A stretch of DNA of 64,000 nucleotides from Phycisphaerae bacterium (GTDB lineage: Bacteria > Planctomycetota > Phycisphaerae > Phycisphaerales > UBA1924), in NCBI GenBank assembly GCA_030432905.1, contig JAUILU010000002.1, forward strand, positions 589,453 to 653,452. The letters are read 5' to 3'. Under the pieces are notes generated by a model. It saw only the letters and a list, made by a program, of their open reading frames with translations. It did not search any database and was not told the DNA's origin. A program made the position numbers and the translations under genes. Below, in pieces: positions 15,508-27,600 of the stretch (positions within the stretch are counted from its first letter, which is position 1; every line of letters starts with the position of its first letter).

Positions 15508-18500
15508 GTCGTCCGGGCGCTCGCGTAGTCCTGCAGCGCCGCCACACCCCAATCGCCCGCCCTCAGCGCCTGGATCGCGTCGACCGCTGCCTGTGCGCCC
15601 GTGATCGTCGTGATGATCGGGACCGCGAGCCGAACCGTCGCCGCCCGGATCGCGCCCTCGTCCGTGCCGAACCCGGAAACCGTCGGCGTGTTGATCACAA
15701 GCTGGATCTTGCCGTCGGTCATCAGGTCGATTACGTTGGGCCTTGCGCCCGCCGAGAGTTTTTCCAAGACGATCGGCTTGAGCGCGTGCTTGGCCAGCGC
15801 CTCGGCTGTGCCCTTTGTTGCGTAGACCGTAAAGCCCATCGCCATCAGCGTCCGCGTGAGGGGCACGATCTCCTGCTTGTCGCCCTCACGCACCGAGATG
15901 AACACGCCGCCCTCGCTCGGCAGCTTCACACCCGCAGACATCGAGGCCTTCAGCACCGCCACCGGCAGCGACACATCGATGCCCATCACCTCGCCCGTCG
16001 AACGCATCTCAGGCCCGAGCACAACATCAACACCCGGGAACCTGTTGAACGGGAACACTGATTCTTTCACCGCGTGCACGCCGGCAAAGTCAACTTCATG
16101 CGCGCCGAGTTCCTCAATCGTCGAACCCATCATCACCTTCGACGCGATCGAGGCCCAGGGCACGTGCTTGGCCTTGCCAACAAACGGCACCGTCCGGCTC
16201 GCACGCGGGTTCACCTCGATGATGTAGATCCGGTCGTCCTTGATCGCCATCTGCACGTTCATCAGCCCGCACACGTTCAGACTCTCGGCGAGCCTTCGCG
16301 CGGTCGTCCGCACGCGCTCAACAACCGAACCACCGAGCGACCATGGCGGGATCGTGCACGAGCTGTCGCCCGAGTGCACGCCGGCTTGCTCTATGTGCTC
16401 CATCAACCCGCACACCAGAGCCGTGCCTTTGCCGTCACGGAAATCGGCGACCACATCGACATCGACCTCGGTCGCCGAGGCGAGGAACTGGTCGATCAGG
16501 ATCGGCGCATCATCCAGCCCCGAAACGTCCACAGCGCTGGCCATGTACTTCTTGAGCGAGGCCTCGTCCGAGCAGATTTCCATGCCCCGCCCGCCGAGCA
16601 CGTAGCTCGGCCTGACCAGCACCGGGTACCCGATCGAGTTTGCGATCTTGACCGCATCCTCCAGCGATCTGGCGATGCCCGACGCGGGCCGTTCGAGCCC
16701 GAGCCGTTCGAGCAGCTCGTCGAACCTCTCCCGGTCTTCGGCAAGATCGATCGAGTCCAACGCCGTCCCGAGCAGCGGCACGCCAGCGCTCGTCAGCCCG
16801 TGCGCAAGATTCAGGGGCGTTTGCCCGCCGAGCTGAACGATCGTCCCGAGCACGCTCTTGTGCGCCTCGTTGAGAGTCTCGATCACATTCAGCGTGTCTT
16901 CGAGCGTCAAGGGCTCAAAGAACAGCAAGTCGCTTGTGTCGTAGTCGGTGCTCACCGTTTCCGGGTTGCAGTTGATCATGACCGACTCGTGCCCGAGCTC
17001 ACGTGCCGCCAGCGAGGCGTGCACACAGCAGTAGTCGAACTCGATCCCCTGCCCGATCCGGTTCGGCCCGCCGCCCAAGATGACGACCTTGTCTTTGTCC
17101 GTAATCCGCACCTCGGACTCGGCCACCGCGCCGCCCAGGCCGAACTCGTACGTCGAGTAGTAGTAGGGCGTGACCGCCTCAAACTCCGCCGCGCACGTAT
17201 CGACCAGCTTGTACACGGGCCTGATCCCAAGCCCCTCGCGGTGGCGGCGCACCTTGAGAATGCTTTCCGTGCTGATCGTCCCAAGGTACAGATTCGCGAG
17301 CTGCGCATCGGAATACCCGAGTCTCTTCGCCTCGGCGAGTGTTCCCGCCGTCAGCTCATCGAGCGACGCGTGCGCCGTCAGCCTGTCTTCAAACTCGACA
17401 AGCTGCGCGAACTGATCAAGGAAGAACGGGTCGATCCGTGTCAGTTCGTTGATGCGCTCGAGTGTCCAGCCCATCTTCATCGCGTAGCGGATGTAGTACA
17501 TCCGGCCCTGGCTCGGCACGCTCAGCTTCCGCACCAGCTTGTCATCCGCGATGGGCCACTCGCCGCCCTCGCTGCGACTGGCGCTCAGCCACTTATCGTT
17601 CTTGTCGAGCCCGAGCCCGTATCGCTTCACATCGAGCGAGCGGATGCCCTTCTGGAAGCTCTCTTTGAATGTCCGACCGATTGACATCACCTCGCCGACC
17701 GACTTCATCTGCGTTGTCAGCGTCTCGTCAGCCTCCGGGAACTTCTCAAACGTCCACCGCGGGATTTTCGTGACGACGTAGTCAATCGTCGGCTCAAAGC
17801 ACGCGCTCGTGGTGCCCGTGATGTCGTTGCGCAGCTCGTCGAGCGTGTAGCCCACCGCCAGCTGAGCCGCGATCTTGGCGATCGGGAAGCCCGTCGCCTT
17901 CGAGGCCAGCGCCGAGCTTCGGCTCACGCGAGGGTTCATCTCGATGACGACCATCTCGAACTTTCCATCCTTCGGGTTCGGGTTGACCGCGAACTGCACG
18001 TTCGACCCGCCCGTTTCCACGCCGACCGCCCGCATGACCGCAAGCGCCGCGTCACGCAGCGCCTGGTATTCCTTGTCGGTCAGCGTCAGAATCGGCGCCA
18101 CGGTGATCGAGTCGCCCGTGTGCACACCCATCGCGTCGATGTTCTCGATGCCGCAGACGATGATGCAGTTGTCGTTGGCGTCGCGGATGACCTCGAGCTC
18201 GTATTCCTTCCACCCGATCAGGCTCTTGTCGACCTGGACCTGTGTGATCATCGAGGCGTCGAGCCCGCGCTGGACAAGGTCGCGGTACTCCTCGGCGTTG
18301 TACGCGATCCCGCCGCCGAAACCGCCGAGCGTGAACGCCGGTCGCACGATCGCCGGCAGCCCGATCTCGTCCATGATGCCGACCGCTTCTTGCAGCGATT
18401 CAACAGTCTGAGCCGGGGGCGTCTTTAGCCCGATCTGCTTGCAGATCTGCGCGAACTCCTCGCGGTCCTCAGCGCGGTGGATGACCTCGCGCGTCGCGCC

Positions 18501-18863
18501 GATCATCTCAACGCCGAGCTCTTCCAGCACACCTGCGTCGTGCAGCGCGCACGCGCAGTTGAGCCCCGTCTGACCGCCGAGCGTGGGCAGCAGCGCGTCG
18601 ATCGGCGTGCCGAGCTCGCGTTCTTTCTCGATGATCTTCCGGACCGCCTCGGGCGTGATCGGCTCGATGTACGTCCGGTCGGAAAACGCCGGGTCCGTCA
18701 TGATGGTCGCCGGGTTCGAGTTGACCAGCACCACCCGGTAGCCCTCGGCCCTGAGCGCCTTGCACGCCTGGGTCCCCGAATAGTCGAACTCGCAGCCTTG
18801 GCCGATCACAATCGGACCCGAGCCGATGAGCAGGATCGTGCGGATATCGTCGCGCTTTGGCAT
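15492..18863 (-). CDS. carB: Carbamoyl-phosphate synthase large subunit
   Basis: A 1123-residue subunit making carbamoyl phosphate from ammonia, bicarbonate and two ATP for pyrimidine and arginine synthesis. It carries the duplicated synthetase halves: the first opens with [30 protein letters not shown], the second with [22 protein letters not shown]. Each has an ATP-grasp domain ([24 protein letters not shown]). The C-terminal MGS-like allosteric domain ([37 protein letters not shown]) is present, so allosteric control is expected. E. coli CarB is 1073 residues. carA is not in the window. The start at 18863 matches the family; a hairpin covers its upstream region. Confidence 0.97.
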   Translation of the reverse strand: MPKRDDIRTILLIGSGPIVIGQGCEFDYSGTQACKALRAEGYRVVLVNSNPATIMTDPAFSDRTYIEPITPEAVRKIIEKERELGTPIDALLPTLGGQTGLNCACALHDAGVLEELGVEMIGATREVIHRAEDREEFAQICKQIGLKTPPAQTVESLQEAVGIMDEIGLPAIVRPAFTLGGFGGGIAYNAEEYRDLVQRGLDASMITQVQVDKSLIGWKEYELEVIRDANDNCIIVCGIENIDAMGVHTGDSITVAPILTLTDKEYQALRDAALAVMRAVGVETGGSNVQFAVNPNPKDGKFEMVVIEMNPRVSRSSALASKATGFPIAKIAAQLAVGYTLDELRNDITGTTSACFEPTIDYVVTKIPRWTFEKFPEADETLTTQMKSVGEVMSIGRTFKESFQKGIRSLDVKRYGLGLDKNDKWLSASRSEGGEWPIADDKLVRKLSVPSQGRMYYIRYAMKMGWTLERINELTRIDPFFLDQFAQLVEFEDRLTAHASLDELTAGTLAEAKRLGYSDAQLANLYLGTISTESILKVRRHREGLGIRPVYKLVDTCAAEFEAVTPYYYSTYEFGLGGAVAESEVRITDKDKVVILGGGPNRIGQGIEFDYCCVHASLAARELGHESVMINCNPETVSTDYDTSDLLFFEPLTLEDTLNVIETLNEAHKSVLGTIVQLGGQTPLNLAHGLTSAGVPLLGTALDSIDLAEDRERFDELLERLGLERPASGIARSLEDAVKIANSIGYPVLVRPSYVLGGRGMEICSDEASLKKYMASAVDVSGLDDAPILIDQFLASATEVDVDVVADFRDGKGTALVCGLMEHIEQAGVHSGDSSCTIPPWSLGGSVVERVRTTARRLAESLNVCGLMNVQMAIKDDRIYIIEVNPRASRTVPFVGKAKHVPWASIASKVMMGSTIEELGAHEVDFAGVHAVKESVFPFNRFPGVDVVLGPEMRSTGEVMGIDVSLPVAVLKASMSAGVKLPSEGGVFISVREGDKQEIVPLTRTLMAMGFTVYATKGTAEALAKHALKPIVLEKLSAGARPNVIDLMTDGKIQLVINTPTVSGFGTDEGAIRAATVRLAVPIITTITGAQAAVDAIQALRAGDWGVAALQDYASARTTQPTG

Positions 18864-19168
18864 CTCTGGGCGGTCTCCCAGCCGCGAGGCGGATTCGGTC
18901 CTCGCAAACTCAACGAGCGTAGGCCGATGCACACGCGGTTTGTGATTTTGAGGCCTTCTGGGCCTCATGTCTTCACAATAGAAACAGGCCGATCGGGCCA
19001 CGGGAACAGAAAAACAATGGCCGTAAATGCCGCTCAGGGTGCCGGTTATCGGCCATCTGACAGCTTCCAGGCCCGATTCTGGCGGAATCCTCGCTCCCGC
19101 TGAACCGCAGCCGCCCGCCGGTCGTTGATAGAGTTGTCCTGACAGATTCCACGGAGGGGTACGCGTCT
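18864..19168. other. Divergent carB-glmS intergenic region with two carB-leader hairpins
   Basis: On the carB strand a perfect 7-bp stem TGAGGCC/GGCCTCA with a 5-nt loop lies at 18949-18967. A second stem, CTGGG/CCCAG with a 6-nt loop (18866-18881), ends two bases before the carB ATG and contains the only purine-rich GGGAG available as a ribosome-binding site. On the glmS side GGAGG lies at 19153-19157, 11 nt before the ATG. No ORF or clear promoter pair was found. Confidence 0.4.
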
Positions 19169-20998
<1,830 letters not shown>

Positions 20999-21002
20999 AG
21001 CG

Positions 21003-22163
21003 TTACCCGTCGCGCCGCATCATCGCCATAAGCCTGTGCGTCGATGGGCGTTTCATTTCTGCCGACAACGCGAACGCCGCCGCGGCGAGACCGACCGTGC
21101 TCTTCTGCAGACTGGTTAGTTCAAAGAAATCGTCCGCAAACAGCAGCGTCGTCAGCACGAGCACCGTCGATGCCCAGCCCTGCTCGTAAACGCCGAGCCA
21201 CGATGTTGCCGGGTAGTTCACGCGCCGGCCCGACGAGAACCAGTTGATCCCGACCCAGCCCGCAACGAGATGCACATCGCCCGCGAACACGCCGGCGATC
21301 ATGACAAACGCGAACTGCGCCGTCGTCAGCTCGATCGAGCACAACGAGACAGTGATCGTAGCAGCGATCGGAACGAGCAGCGCGTGCGCCGTAAAGGCAA
21401 GCCGGGTCTTGACGCGCTGTCCGATCGGAGAAGTCCACGACAGCATCAAGCCGAGCCCCATCGCCGTGGCCGCGGCCCAGGCGGGCTTGTGTGCGCCACC
21501 AACCGCGAGCATCGCAAGCGCCACCACGAGCGATCCCGCCCCGACACTCCAGCGCCACCTTCCCCTGCTCCAGCACGTCCCGCCCGCGAGCACGCCGCCG
21601 ACCGCGACGGACTCGGCAAGCTCTAAGCCCAGGAGCTTCCGCGCGATGACCGCCCAGAGCAGAGCCGTCAACAGACCCGCAAGTAGCCCGATGCGAAACC
21701 CGACAACGCCCGGAGCGAAGCCCACCCAGCAGCCAAGCATCAACGCGCAAAGCCCGAGTGCCGAGGCGAGCGCCAGTGGCAGATACTTAAACCGCATGCG
21801 TTCGAGCGTGACCGCGGCCTTGAGCGCCGATTCTTTCGCGTCGTTCATCGAGATCGCCTCGTACAACGCGACTCGGCTGACGCCGGATGAAATGAGCGCA
21901 GCCTCGTCCTCAACCCGGTCGTGGACAAACGCATCGAGCGCGGCTTCTTCCTCGACCGCCCCGACATTGAGCTGTCTGTAGATTCCCGGCGCGACAGAAC
22001 CCAGTACACCGGGTCCGAGCGCAATTCCTGCGCACACTCCACCAACAACGCCGGCTCCACGCCAGTCGAACCTCAAAACACGCCTGCCAAGTGTGAACGT
22101 CAGCGCCCACGACAAGCCGATAGCCAGAATAAGGCGGATCACAAGGGCAACGTCGGCGCTCAT
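21003..22163 (-). CDS. Polytopic membrane protein, distantly antiporter-like
   Basis: A 386-residue protein with about ten hydrophobic segments. The early GVVGGVCAGIALGPGVLGSVAP resembles the GxxLGP motif of KefB/CPA2 cation-proton antiporters, and later ADDFFELTSLQ and AGVFAGDVHLVAGWVGINW could carry charged membrane residues. A soluble, acidic insert (VEEEAALDAFVHDRVEDEAALISS) interrupts the first half, unlike standard antiporters. I cannot assign transport activity. The ATG at 22163 has no Shine-Dalgarno but a TAGACT hexamer 6 nt upstream. It ends 4 bp from the convergent glmS stop. Confidence 0.6.
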   Translation of the reverse strand: MSADVALVIRLILAIGLSWALTFTLGRRVLRFDWRGAGVVGGVCAGIALGPGVLGSVAPGIYRQLNVGAVEEEAALDAFVHDRVEDEAALISSGVSRVALYEAISMNDAKESALKAAVTLERMRFKYLPLALASALGLCALMLGCWVGFAPGVVGFRIGLLAGLLTALLWAVIARKLLGLELAESVAVGGVLAGGTCWSRGRWRWSVGAGSLVVALAMLAVGGAHKPAWAAATAMGLGLMLSWTSPIGQRVKTRLAFTAHALLVPIAATITVSLCSIELTTAQFAFVMIAGVFAGDVHLVAGWVGINWFSSGRRVNYPATSWLGVYEQGWASTVLVLTTLLFADDFFELTSLQKSTVGLAAAAFALSAEMKRPSTHRLMAMMRRDG

Positions 22164-22169
22164 AGCCCG

Positions 22170-22175
22170 AGTCTA
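22170..22175 (-). promoter_or_regulatory. Putative -10 element for leaderless mRNA of the membrane protein
   Basis: On the minus strand TAGACT ends 6 nt before the ATG at 22163. No Shine-Dalgarno lies between. Confidence 0.4.
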
Positions 22176-22207
22176 CGTCCCTTCCGCTTGTTCGATGGAG
22201 TACGCAG

Positions 22208-22876
22208 ATGGTGCCTGAGGTCAATGTTGAGTCGCGCAAACCGCCAGCTGTCGGCACCGGACGCCCAGTCCGTGTCCACATCACGGCTCCGACCAAGGAT
22301 CGGCCCGCAGTAAGCATCGAAACGCCAAGGCTCGTGCTCCGAACACTCGAACCAACCGACCGGCCCGCGATGATCGAGCTCTACGAGAGCGCCCGCGAAC
22401 ACCTGAGCAAGGTCCTGCCACTGTCTGAAGACGGCAAGACACCCGAGTCCGTCTTCGCCCGACAGATCGAACTCACCGAGCAGGGCGAGAAATCCGGCAA
22501 ATCGTTCCGCCGAATCGCGACCAACCGCGCCGGCACCATCGTCGGCGCGTTCAACCTCGTCGTCATCAGACGAGGATTCGAGAACTACGCGGACGTCAAT
22601 TTCTGGCTCGATCCGAAGCGCACCGGCGTCGGGCTCGCCCGAGAGGGCCTGCTCGCGCTCTTGTCGTACTCACTGGCAGACCTGCCCGAGGGCCTCGGTC
22701 TGCACCGCATCGACGCCTGGGTTCAGCCAGACAACATAGAAAGCCAGAAGCTCGTCACGTCCTGCGGCTTCAAAAAATCACAAGACGACGCGTCGCACCT
22801 GACCACCGGTGAGGACTGGAAAGTCCACGAGCGCTGGGAGCTGAACATCGAAGCTTGGCTACGCGACTTCGGTTAA
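22208..22876 (+). CDS. GNAT family N-acetyltransferase (RimJ/RimL-like)
   Basis: A 222-residue acetyltransferase. After a 35-residue N-terminal extension the RimJ/RimL pattern begins (ETPRLVLRTLEPTDRPAMIELY). It continues through GAFNLVVIRRGFENYADVNFWLDPKRTGVGLAREGLLALLSY, where the acetyl-CoA loop is degenerate (RTGVGLA for QGxGxG/A), and ends in LHRIDAWVQPDNIESQKLVTSCGFKK, the signature of ribosomal-protein acetyltransferases. The target is unknown. Its TAA stop and that of the convergent tolC-like gene share the palindrome TTAA, a 4-nt overlap with no terminator between. Confidence 0.85.
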   Translation: MVPEVNVESRKPPAVGTGRPVRVHITAPTKDRPAVSIETPRLVLRTLEPTDRPAMIELYESAREHLSKVLPLSEDGKTPESVFARQIELTEQGEKSGKSFRRIATNRAGTIVGAFNLVVIRRGFENYADVNFWLDPKRTGVGLAREGLLALLSYSLADLPEGLGLHRIDAWVQPDNIESQKLVTSCGFKKSQDDASHLTTGEDWKVHERWELNIEAWLRDFG

Positions 22877-24615
22877 GGCGTACCCGGCGCGACCTGTTCG
22901 TCCTGCTCTATAGGCATCATCTCTAGACCACCGATCGGCGCGATCGCCCCCTCTTCTGTCACGCGCATCTGACCCGTGCCGAGCAGGTACTGCAGGATCG
23001 CCACTCGGAGGTCAGCCATCGCTTGATCCCGCGCGTTCTCCGCAGAAAGCAGCGCGTTCTGCGTATCGACGATTTCCTGCGGCGTTACGTTGTCACGATC
23101 GAGCTCCTGCCCGCGTTGACGCCGGCGGTTTGTTTCGACCTGCCGCTCCGCGAGTGTCAGCTGCAATCTCGCCAGCTCAACACCTCTCACCGCGGCCCGC
23201 GAATCGATCACGACGTTGTCGCGTTCGCGTTCGTAGCCCCTGATCTGCCGTTCCAGCTGGATCGTGCTCTGCCGGAGCCGAAGCTGCTCGTTGACACGGT
23301 CGAGCGCCAGCCCAAGCGTCACGCCCGCCGAGTACGTCAGCTCGTCCGGGTCGAAGTCCAGCCTGCCCTCGTCCATGTCCGGGTCCGTCGGCAGACCAAC
23401 CCGTGCGCTCAGGTTGAGGTCGGGCAGCAGATCGTTCCTCGCGTTTGAAACATCGCGCCGGGCGTCGAGCACCCGGTCGCGCGTGTTCTGGAGATCGAGC
23501 CGGTACTCGAGCGCCCGAATCATCGCGTCATCGAGCGTAATCTCGGGATCGGGCAACGCCAGTTCCATCGGGATCACATCGACCGCGGTATCCACCTCCA
23601 GACCGATGCGGATCTTGAACTGGTCCTCCAAGAAACGGTACCGGTCCTTCAGCCCCGCAAGGTCCGCACGCGCTTGCAAGAGATCACTCTCGGCGATCGA
23701 GATCTCGAAGTCACGCACCTGGCCCGCGTTTGATTTGGCCTGGGTCTCGGCGGCCAGGTTCTCAAGCGACTTGATCCGCCGCTCCTGGTTCACGATCGAC
23801 GCCTGCTGCTGAAGAAGGCGGATGTAGTCGCTGGCGATCTCAACAAAGAACTGCCTGCGGAAGCGCTCGAAATCGCGTGCCGCGTACACAAGGTTGCGCT
23901 CGGCCTGAATCAGCCCCTCGCTCGCCACCAGCCCCGCGCCCCGGAGCAGCGGGAACGAGCCTGAGAGGACTAGCTCGCTCGACTGTGTGTACCGATCGGT
24001 GACACCGTTGCGGAGATCCTCGGCGGCATTGACGATCCAGCTCGCTGCGACCTGGCCGCCGTTCTCGAAATTCTTGGTGACGCCGAGCTCGTTCATGATG
24101 CTCAGCACCGCGGTAAAGCTCGCATCATCGCCGGCGCCCGCAAAGTTCAGGTTCGTCGTGTTGAAGAACCGCGGGTCGAACTGGTGCCTCTGGATAAGCA
24201 GGCTGATCGCCGCGAGGATGTAGTCTTCTCGCGCCGATTGGAATTCTCGGCTCGAGGACTGGCTGATCCGCAGGGCCTCGGCCAGCGGCAGGGGCAACCG
24301 TTCGCCCTTGGACTCGGTGAGGTACCGATCGAGCCGGGCCTGCGCGTCGCGGGCCTCGTCGGCCGGCGTGTACTCGAGGTCGGTAGGGGCCGGGTTCGCG
24401 GTGTCCAGCTTCTTGCTGGCTTGTGTGCTGTCCTTTGTTACTAGGTCTTTGTTACGGTTCGTATCCGGCGGGGTGACAAATTCTCCCAGCTCTATCGAGC
24501 GTTCTCCTACGACCCTGTCGATTCGGCGGTCGATCTGGTCCATCCCGACCATACAGCCCGATGGCAAGCCGACAACAAGCGGTAGTACCCAAACAAAACG
24601 GTTGTAGTTTCCCAA
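22873..24615 (-). CDS. TolC-family outer membrane protein
   Basis: A 580-residue outer-membrane efflux channel subunit. An N-terminal hydrophobic signal ends in GLPSGC, a near-lipobox with Pro instead of Leu at -3, so lipidation is possible. The body has the long heptad-rich helices and duplicated OEP repeats of TolC (RLPLPLAEALRISQSSSREFQSAREDYILAA; LPDPEITLDDAMIRALEYRLDLQNTRDRVLDARRDVSNARNDLLPDLNLSARVG). It should work with an inner-membrane pump encoded elsewhere. The start is TTG at 24615 with GGAG 6 nt upstream; no ATG lies nearby in frame. Its 3' end overlaps the GNAT gene by 4 nt. Confidence 0.88.
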   Translation of the reverse strand: MGNYNRFVWVLPLVVGLPSGCMVGMDQIDRRIDRVVGERSIELGEFVTPPDTNRNKDLVTKDSTQASKKLDTANPAPTDLEYTPADEARDAQARLDRYLTESKGERLPLPLAEALRISQSSSREFQSAREDYILAAISLLIQRHQFDPRFFNTTNLNFAGAGDDASFTAVLSIMNELGVTKNFENGGQVAASWIVNAAEDLRNGVTDRYTQSSELVLSGSFPLLRGAGLVASEGLIQAERNLVYAARDFERFRRQFFVEIASDYIRLLQQQASIVNQERRIKSLENLAAETQAKSNAGQVRDFEISIAESDLLQARADLAGLKDRYRFLEDQFKIRIGLEVDTAVDVIPMELALPDPEITLDDAMIRALEYRLDLQNTRDRVLDARRDVSNARNDLLPDLNLSARVGLPTDPDMDEGRLDFDPDELTYSAGVTLGLALDRVNEQLRLRQSTIQLERQIRGYERERDNVVIDSRAAVRGVELARLQLTLAERQVETNRRRQRGQELDRDNVTPQEIVDTQNALLSAENARDQAMADLRVAILQYLLGTGQMRVTEEGAIAPIGGLEMMPIEQDEQVAPGTP

Positions 24616-24672
24616 CAGATGCTCCGATATCGGACGTGGTTGCAGGTGTCTGAATGCACCGTATCTAATTCC

Positions 24673-24699
24673 TTGACACCGAAAACGTTGCGGTTTTCG
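24673..24699. promoter_or_regulatory. Inverted repeat overlapping a consensus -35 (tolC/GH35 gap)
   Basis: TTGACA (24673-24678, plus) is directly followed by the perfect inverted repeat CGAAAAC-N6-GTTTTCG (24680-24699). The repeat would occupy the spacer of a plus-strand promoter. It lies between the divergent TolC-like and GH35-like genes and looks like an operator, but the matching -10 is poor. Confidence 0.35.
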
Positions 24700-24816
24700 A
24701 AGTGCCCTCCTATTGTTCTTTCCGGCTGCTGAACAACGTCCAGATGCCGAACATGCAGGTCTCGCAAGGCCCGGTGACCAAAGTCCCCTTACTCAACACT
24801 GAACGGAGCCCGATCG

Positions 24817-27600
24817 ATGGCGACGGTGACCCACGACGGTCAGAGCTTCATGATTGACAGCCGACGCGTTTGGCTTGTCGCAGGACAGATCGACTACGGC
24901 AGAATACCCCATGAAGCCTGGGCGGACCGAATCCACGCCGCCAAGCTCGCGGGTTTCAACACCATCGCTACCAGCGTTCCTTGGGCGCTGCACGAGCCAC
25001 GGGCGGGACAGTTCGACTTCGCCGCGGGCCGAGACCTCCGGCGCTTCATCCAGCTCATCCACCACGCGGGCCTCTTCTGCATCCTCAGACCCGGACCCTA
25101 CTTCGGCGGTGGCTGGGACATGGGCGGCATCCCGGGCTGGGTCTCCAGCAAACCCGAGGTCCAGCTCCGCGCTGGCTCGGCACCATTCCTCGAAGCCGCG
25201 AGCCGGTTCATCACCGCCATCGCCGAGCAGGTCAAAGACCTTCAGGTCACAAGCCCGGGTGAGGGCGGCCCGATCGTCATGATTCAGAGCGAATCAGAGT
25301 GGACCTGCGGCGACGACGTCGCGGCCAAGGCCTACCTCGGTGAGCTCGCCCGCTACTACCGCGAGGCCGGCTTCGCGGTCCCGAGCATCAACTCCAACAA
25401 CCTCTGGCAGAGCGTCGAGGGCGAGATCGACGGCTGGGTCGGGAACGCCGACATGCTCGCCACGCTGCGACAGCTCGCGGCGGTCTCTCCTGACCAGCCC
25501 CGCGTCGTCGTGGACATGCCCGTCTGCAGCCCGTCCTTCGTCGGCGGCCCAGCAGAACCGGAGCTCCCGCCCTACGCCATGCAGCGCAGGCTCGTCGAAG
25601 TCCTCGCCGGCGGCGGCCAGTTCGTTGCCAACCCCATCGCCGGCGGTCTTACGCCCGGCTTCTGGCCCGGCCGCGACGGACTCGACGCGAGCAGGTACAT
25701 CGAGAACCACCACGGCATGCACGCGCCGATCACCGACGCGGGCACCGCGGGCGAGTCGTACCACATCCTCCGCCGCGTCACGACGATGGCGTCCAGCTTC
25801 GCACGCGTGTTCGCCAACCTCGACCACAACTACAAGCCCATCCTGCTCGATCAGCGATACACCCAGTCGTCCGCGGGCGACTCGATCGCGGTCATCGATC
25901 TCGTCGGCAGCCAGGGCTCCGTCGCGTTCCTGCTCGCAAAGGAACCCGAAACGCAGTCAAAGACCACCCGCGTCCGCACGATGGACCTCTTGCTCGGCGA
26001 CGGCTCCTCGCTGACCGTCAGCCTCGGCAAGCAGGCCGCCGCGTGGGTCCTGTTCGACGTCCTCCTCGATGGCAGGGGCACGCTCGACTACTGCACACTC
26101 AACGCCATGTCGCTCGTCGGCAAGTGCCTCGTCTGCTTCGGGCCGGCGGGCACCGAGGGCGTCGTTTCGATTAACGGCTCGCCGCTCTACGTCGATGTGC
26201 CAAAGGGCAAGGTCCCAGTCATCGAAGAGCACGAGGGCTTCACCGTCATCGTTGCAAACGAAGACTCGATCGACACCGTGTTCGCAACCGAGCAGGGCGT
26301 CTTCATCGGCGTCGATTCGGTCAACGCCGAGGGCGAGCCGGTCGGCCTGCCCGGTGCCAAGAGCTGCACGCTCTTTTCGCCCGACGGCAAGAAGCAGAAA
26401 GTCGTCCTCAAGAACGCACGCCCGGCGCGCGCCAGCAGCACCAACGTCCCGCTCGCAGATTGGAAAGCCGTCACCGCCGACGAGTACATCGACGGCACAA
26501 ACGCGCGATACGCACCCATCGACGGGCCGGGCGATCTCGCCGACCTCGGTTCACCGTTCGGCTACGGCTGGTACAAAATCCACATCAAAGCCGGCGACGG
26601 AAAGAAGCACAAAGTCCTCTCGCCAAAATCGCGCGACAGGCTCCGCTTCTTCATCGACGGCAGCGACGAGGGCATCTGGGGTTTCGGCCCCGGCGCCAAG
26701 CACGAACCGATGGACATGAGCCTCACCAAGGACGAACACACGATGGTCGTGCTCGCAGAAAACCTCGGCAGGCCAGATTCTGGCATGCTTCTCAACGAAC
26801 CCAAGGGACTTGTTGACGAGCTCTACCACATCAAGCCGTTCAAAGCCGGCCGCCACTCGATCGATCATTCTGTGCCGATCCAGCCGCTGTCGAGCATCAC
26901 CCCGCTCTGGCACATGCGTCCGAGCGACACAACCTTCCCCGACCGCCTGACGTGGAGCTTCGTGCACCGCAAGAAGTCGCCGATCATCATCTCGTTCGAG
27001 CCCCTGCCTTGCCGGGTGCTCGTGATCCTCAACGACGAGCCGATCCGCTTCCTCGATCAGTCCGGTCCGTGCAACATCGTGCTCGATCAGGACGAACTCA
27101 ACCGCGGCAACAACACGCTGCAGTTTGCCGTCATGGGCGACGAGCCGGACCCATCCGCCTCGCTCTCAGAACTCGCGTCCGCGACGAGCTTCGTCGAGGG
27201 TGTCGATTCGATCACCGCCAAAGCGACGTGGTCGTTCGCCAAGTGGGAGCCGCCCGCGCCGTCTGACTTCGCGGCTGTGCCCAAATCCAAGCTCGGCTCC
27301 TTCAAGCTGCCGACGTGGTTCAAGTCGAGCTTCCAGGCCGACCCAGAGGGCGCGCCAGTGCGTCTCGACCTGACGGGTCTGACCAAGGGGCAGGTGTTCC
27401 TCAACGACCAGCACCTCGGTCGGTACTTCGTCGAAACCGCGACGCACAAGGCTGTCGGCCCGAGCACGACGATGCTCCTGCCAAACGCCGCCATCCGTGC
27501 TGGCCGGAAGAATGAGCTGCTCATCTTCGACGAGCACGGCGGCTCGCCCGCAAAGCTCAAGGTCACCATCGACAACGCCAACGTGCCCATCACACGATGA
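24817..27600 (+). CDS. GH35 beta-galactosidase-like protein, catalytic nucleophile apparently missing
   Basis: A 927-residue protein with a GH35-like TIM barrel at the N-terminus: WLVAGQIDYGRIPHEAWADRI, GFNTIATSVPWALHEPRAGQFDF and LRPGPYFGGGWDMGGIPGW match family landmarks. The acid/base region GGPIVMIQSESEW keeps the glutamate (Glu161) though the usual NEY is SEW. The region aligning to the nucleophile loop (SEFYTGWLDHWG in GLB1) reads VVDMPVCSPSFVGG (about 231-244) and lacks glutamate. The following GGLTPGFWPGRDG still matches GGTNFGFWNGA. C-terminal beta-sandwich domains follow. There is no signal peptide, so it is probably cytoplasmic. It may be inactive, or cleave differently. A GGAG Shine-Dalgarno precedes the ATG, and the stop overlaps the HD gene by 4 nt. 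Confidence 0.8.
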   Translation: MATVTHDGQSFMIDSRRVWLVAGQIDYGRIPHEAWADRIHAAKLAGFNTIATSVPWALHEPRAGQFDFAAGRDLRRFIQLIHHAGLFCILRPGPYFGGGWDMGGIPGWVSSKPEVQLRAGSAPFLEAASRFITAIAEQVKDLQVTSPGEGGPIVMIQSESEWTCGDDVAAKAYLGELARYYREAGFAVPSINSNNLWQSVEGEIDGWVGNADMLATLRQLAAVSPDQPRVVVDMPVCSPSFVGGPAEPELPPYAMQRRLVEVLAGGGQFVANPIAGGLTPGFWPGRDGLDASRYIENHHGMHAPITDAGTAGESYHILRRVTTMASSFARVFANLDHNYKPILLDQRYTQSSAGDSIAVIDLVGSQGSVAFLLAKEPETQSKTTRVRTMDLLLGDGSSLTVSLGKQAAAWVLFDVLLDGRGTLDYCTLNAMSLVGKCLVCFGPAGTEGVVSINGSPLYVDVPKGKVPVIEEHEGFTVIVANEDSIDTVFATEQGVFIGVDSVNAEGEPVGLPGAKSCTLFSPDGKKQKVVLKNARPARASSTNVPLADWKAVTADEYIDGTNARYAPIDGPGDLADLGSPFGYGWYKIHIKAGDGKKHKVLSPKSRDRLRFFIDGSDEGIWGFGPGAKHEPMDMSLTKDEHTMVVLAENLGRPDSGMLLNEPKGLVDELYHIKPFKAGRHSIDHSVPIQPLSSITPLWHMRPSDTTFPDRLTWSFVHRKKSPIIISFEPLPCRVLVILNDEPIRFLDQSGPCNIVLDQDELNRGNNTLQFAVMGDEPDPSASLSELASATSFVEGVDSITAKATWSFAKWEPPAPSDFAAVPKSKLGSFKLPTWFKSSFQADPEGAPVRLDLTGLTKGQVFLNDQHLGRYFVETATHKAVGPSTTMLLPNAAIRAGRKNELLIFDEHGGSPAKLKVTIDNANVPITR

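Noticed and set aside
16074..17684. 536-codon plus-strand ORF inside carB
   Set aside because: Shadow of carB; the product has no recognisable domain and carB is fully intact.
19100..19168. glmS ribozyme upstream of glmS
   Set aside because: The leader is too short and lacks the known pseudoknot segments.
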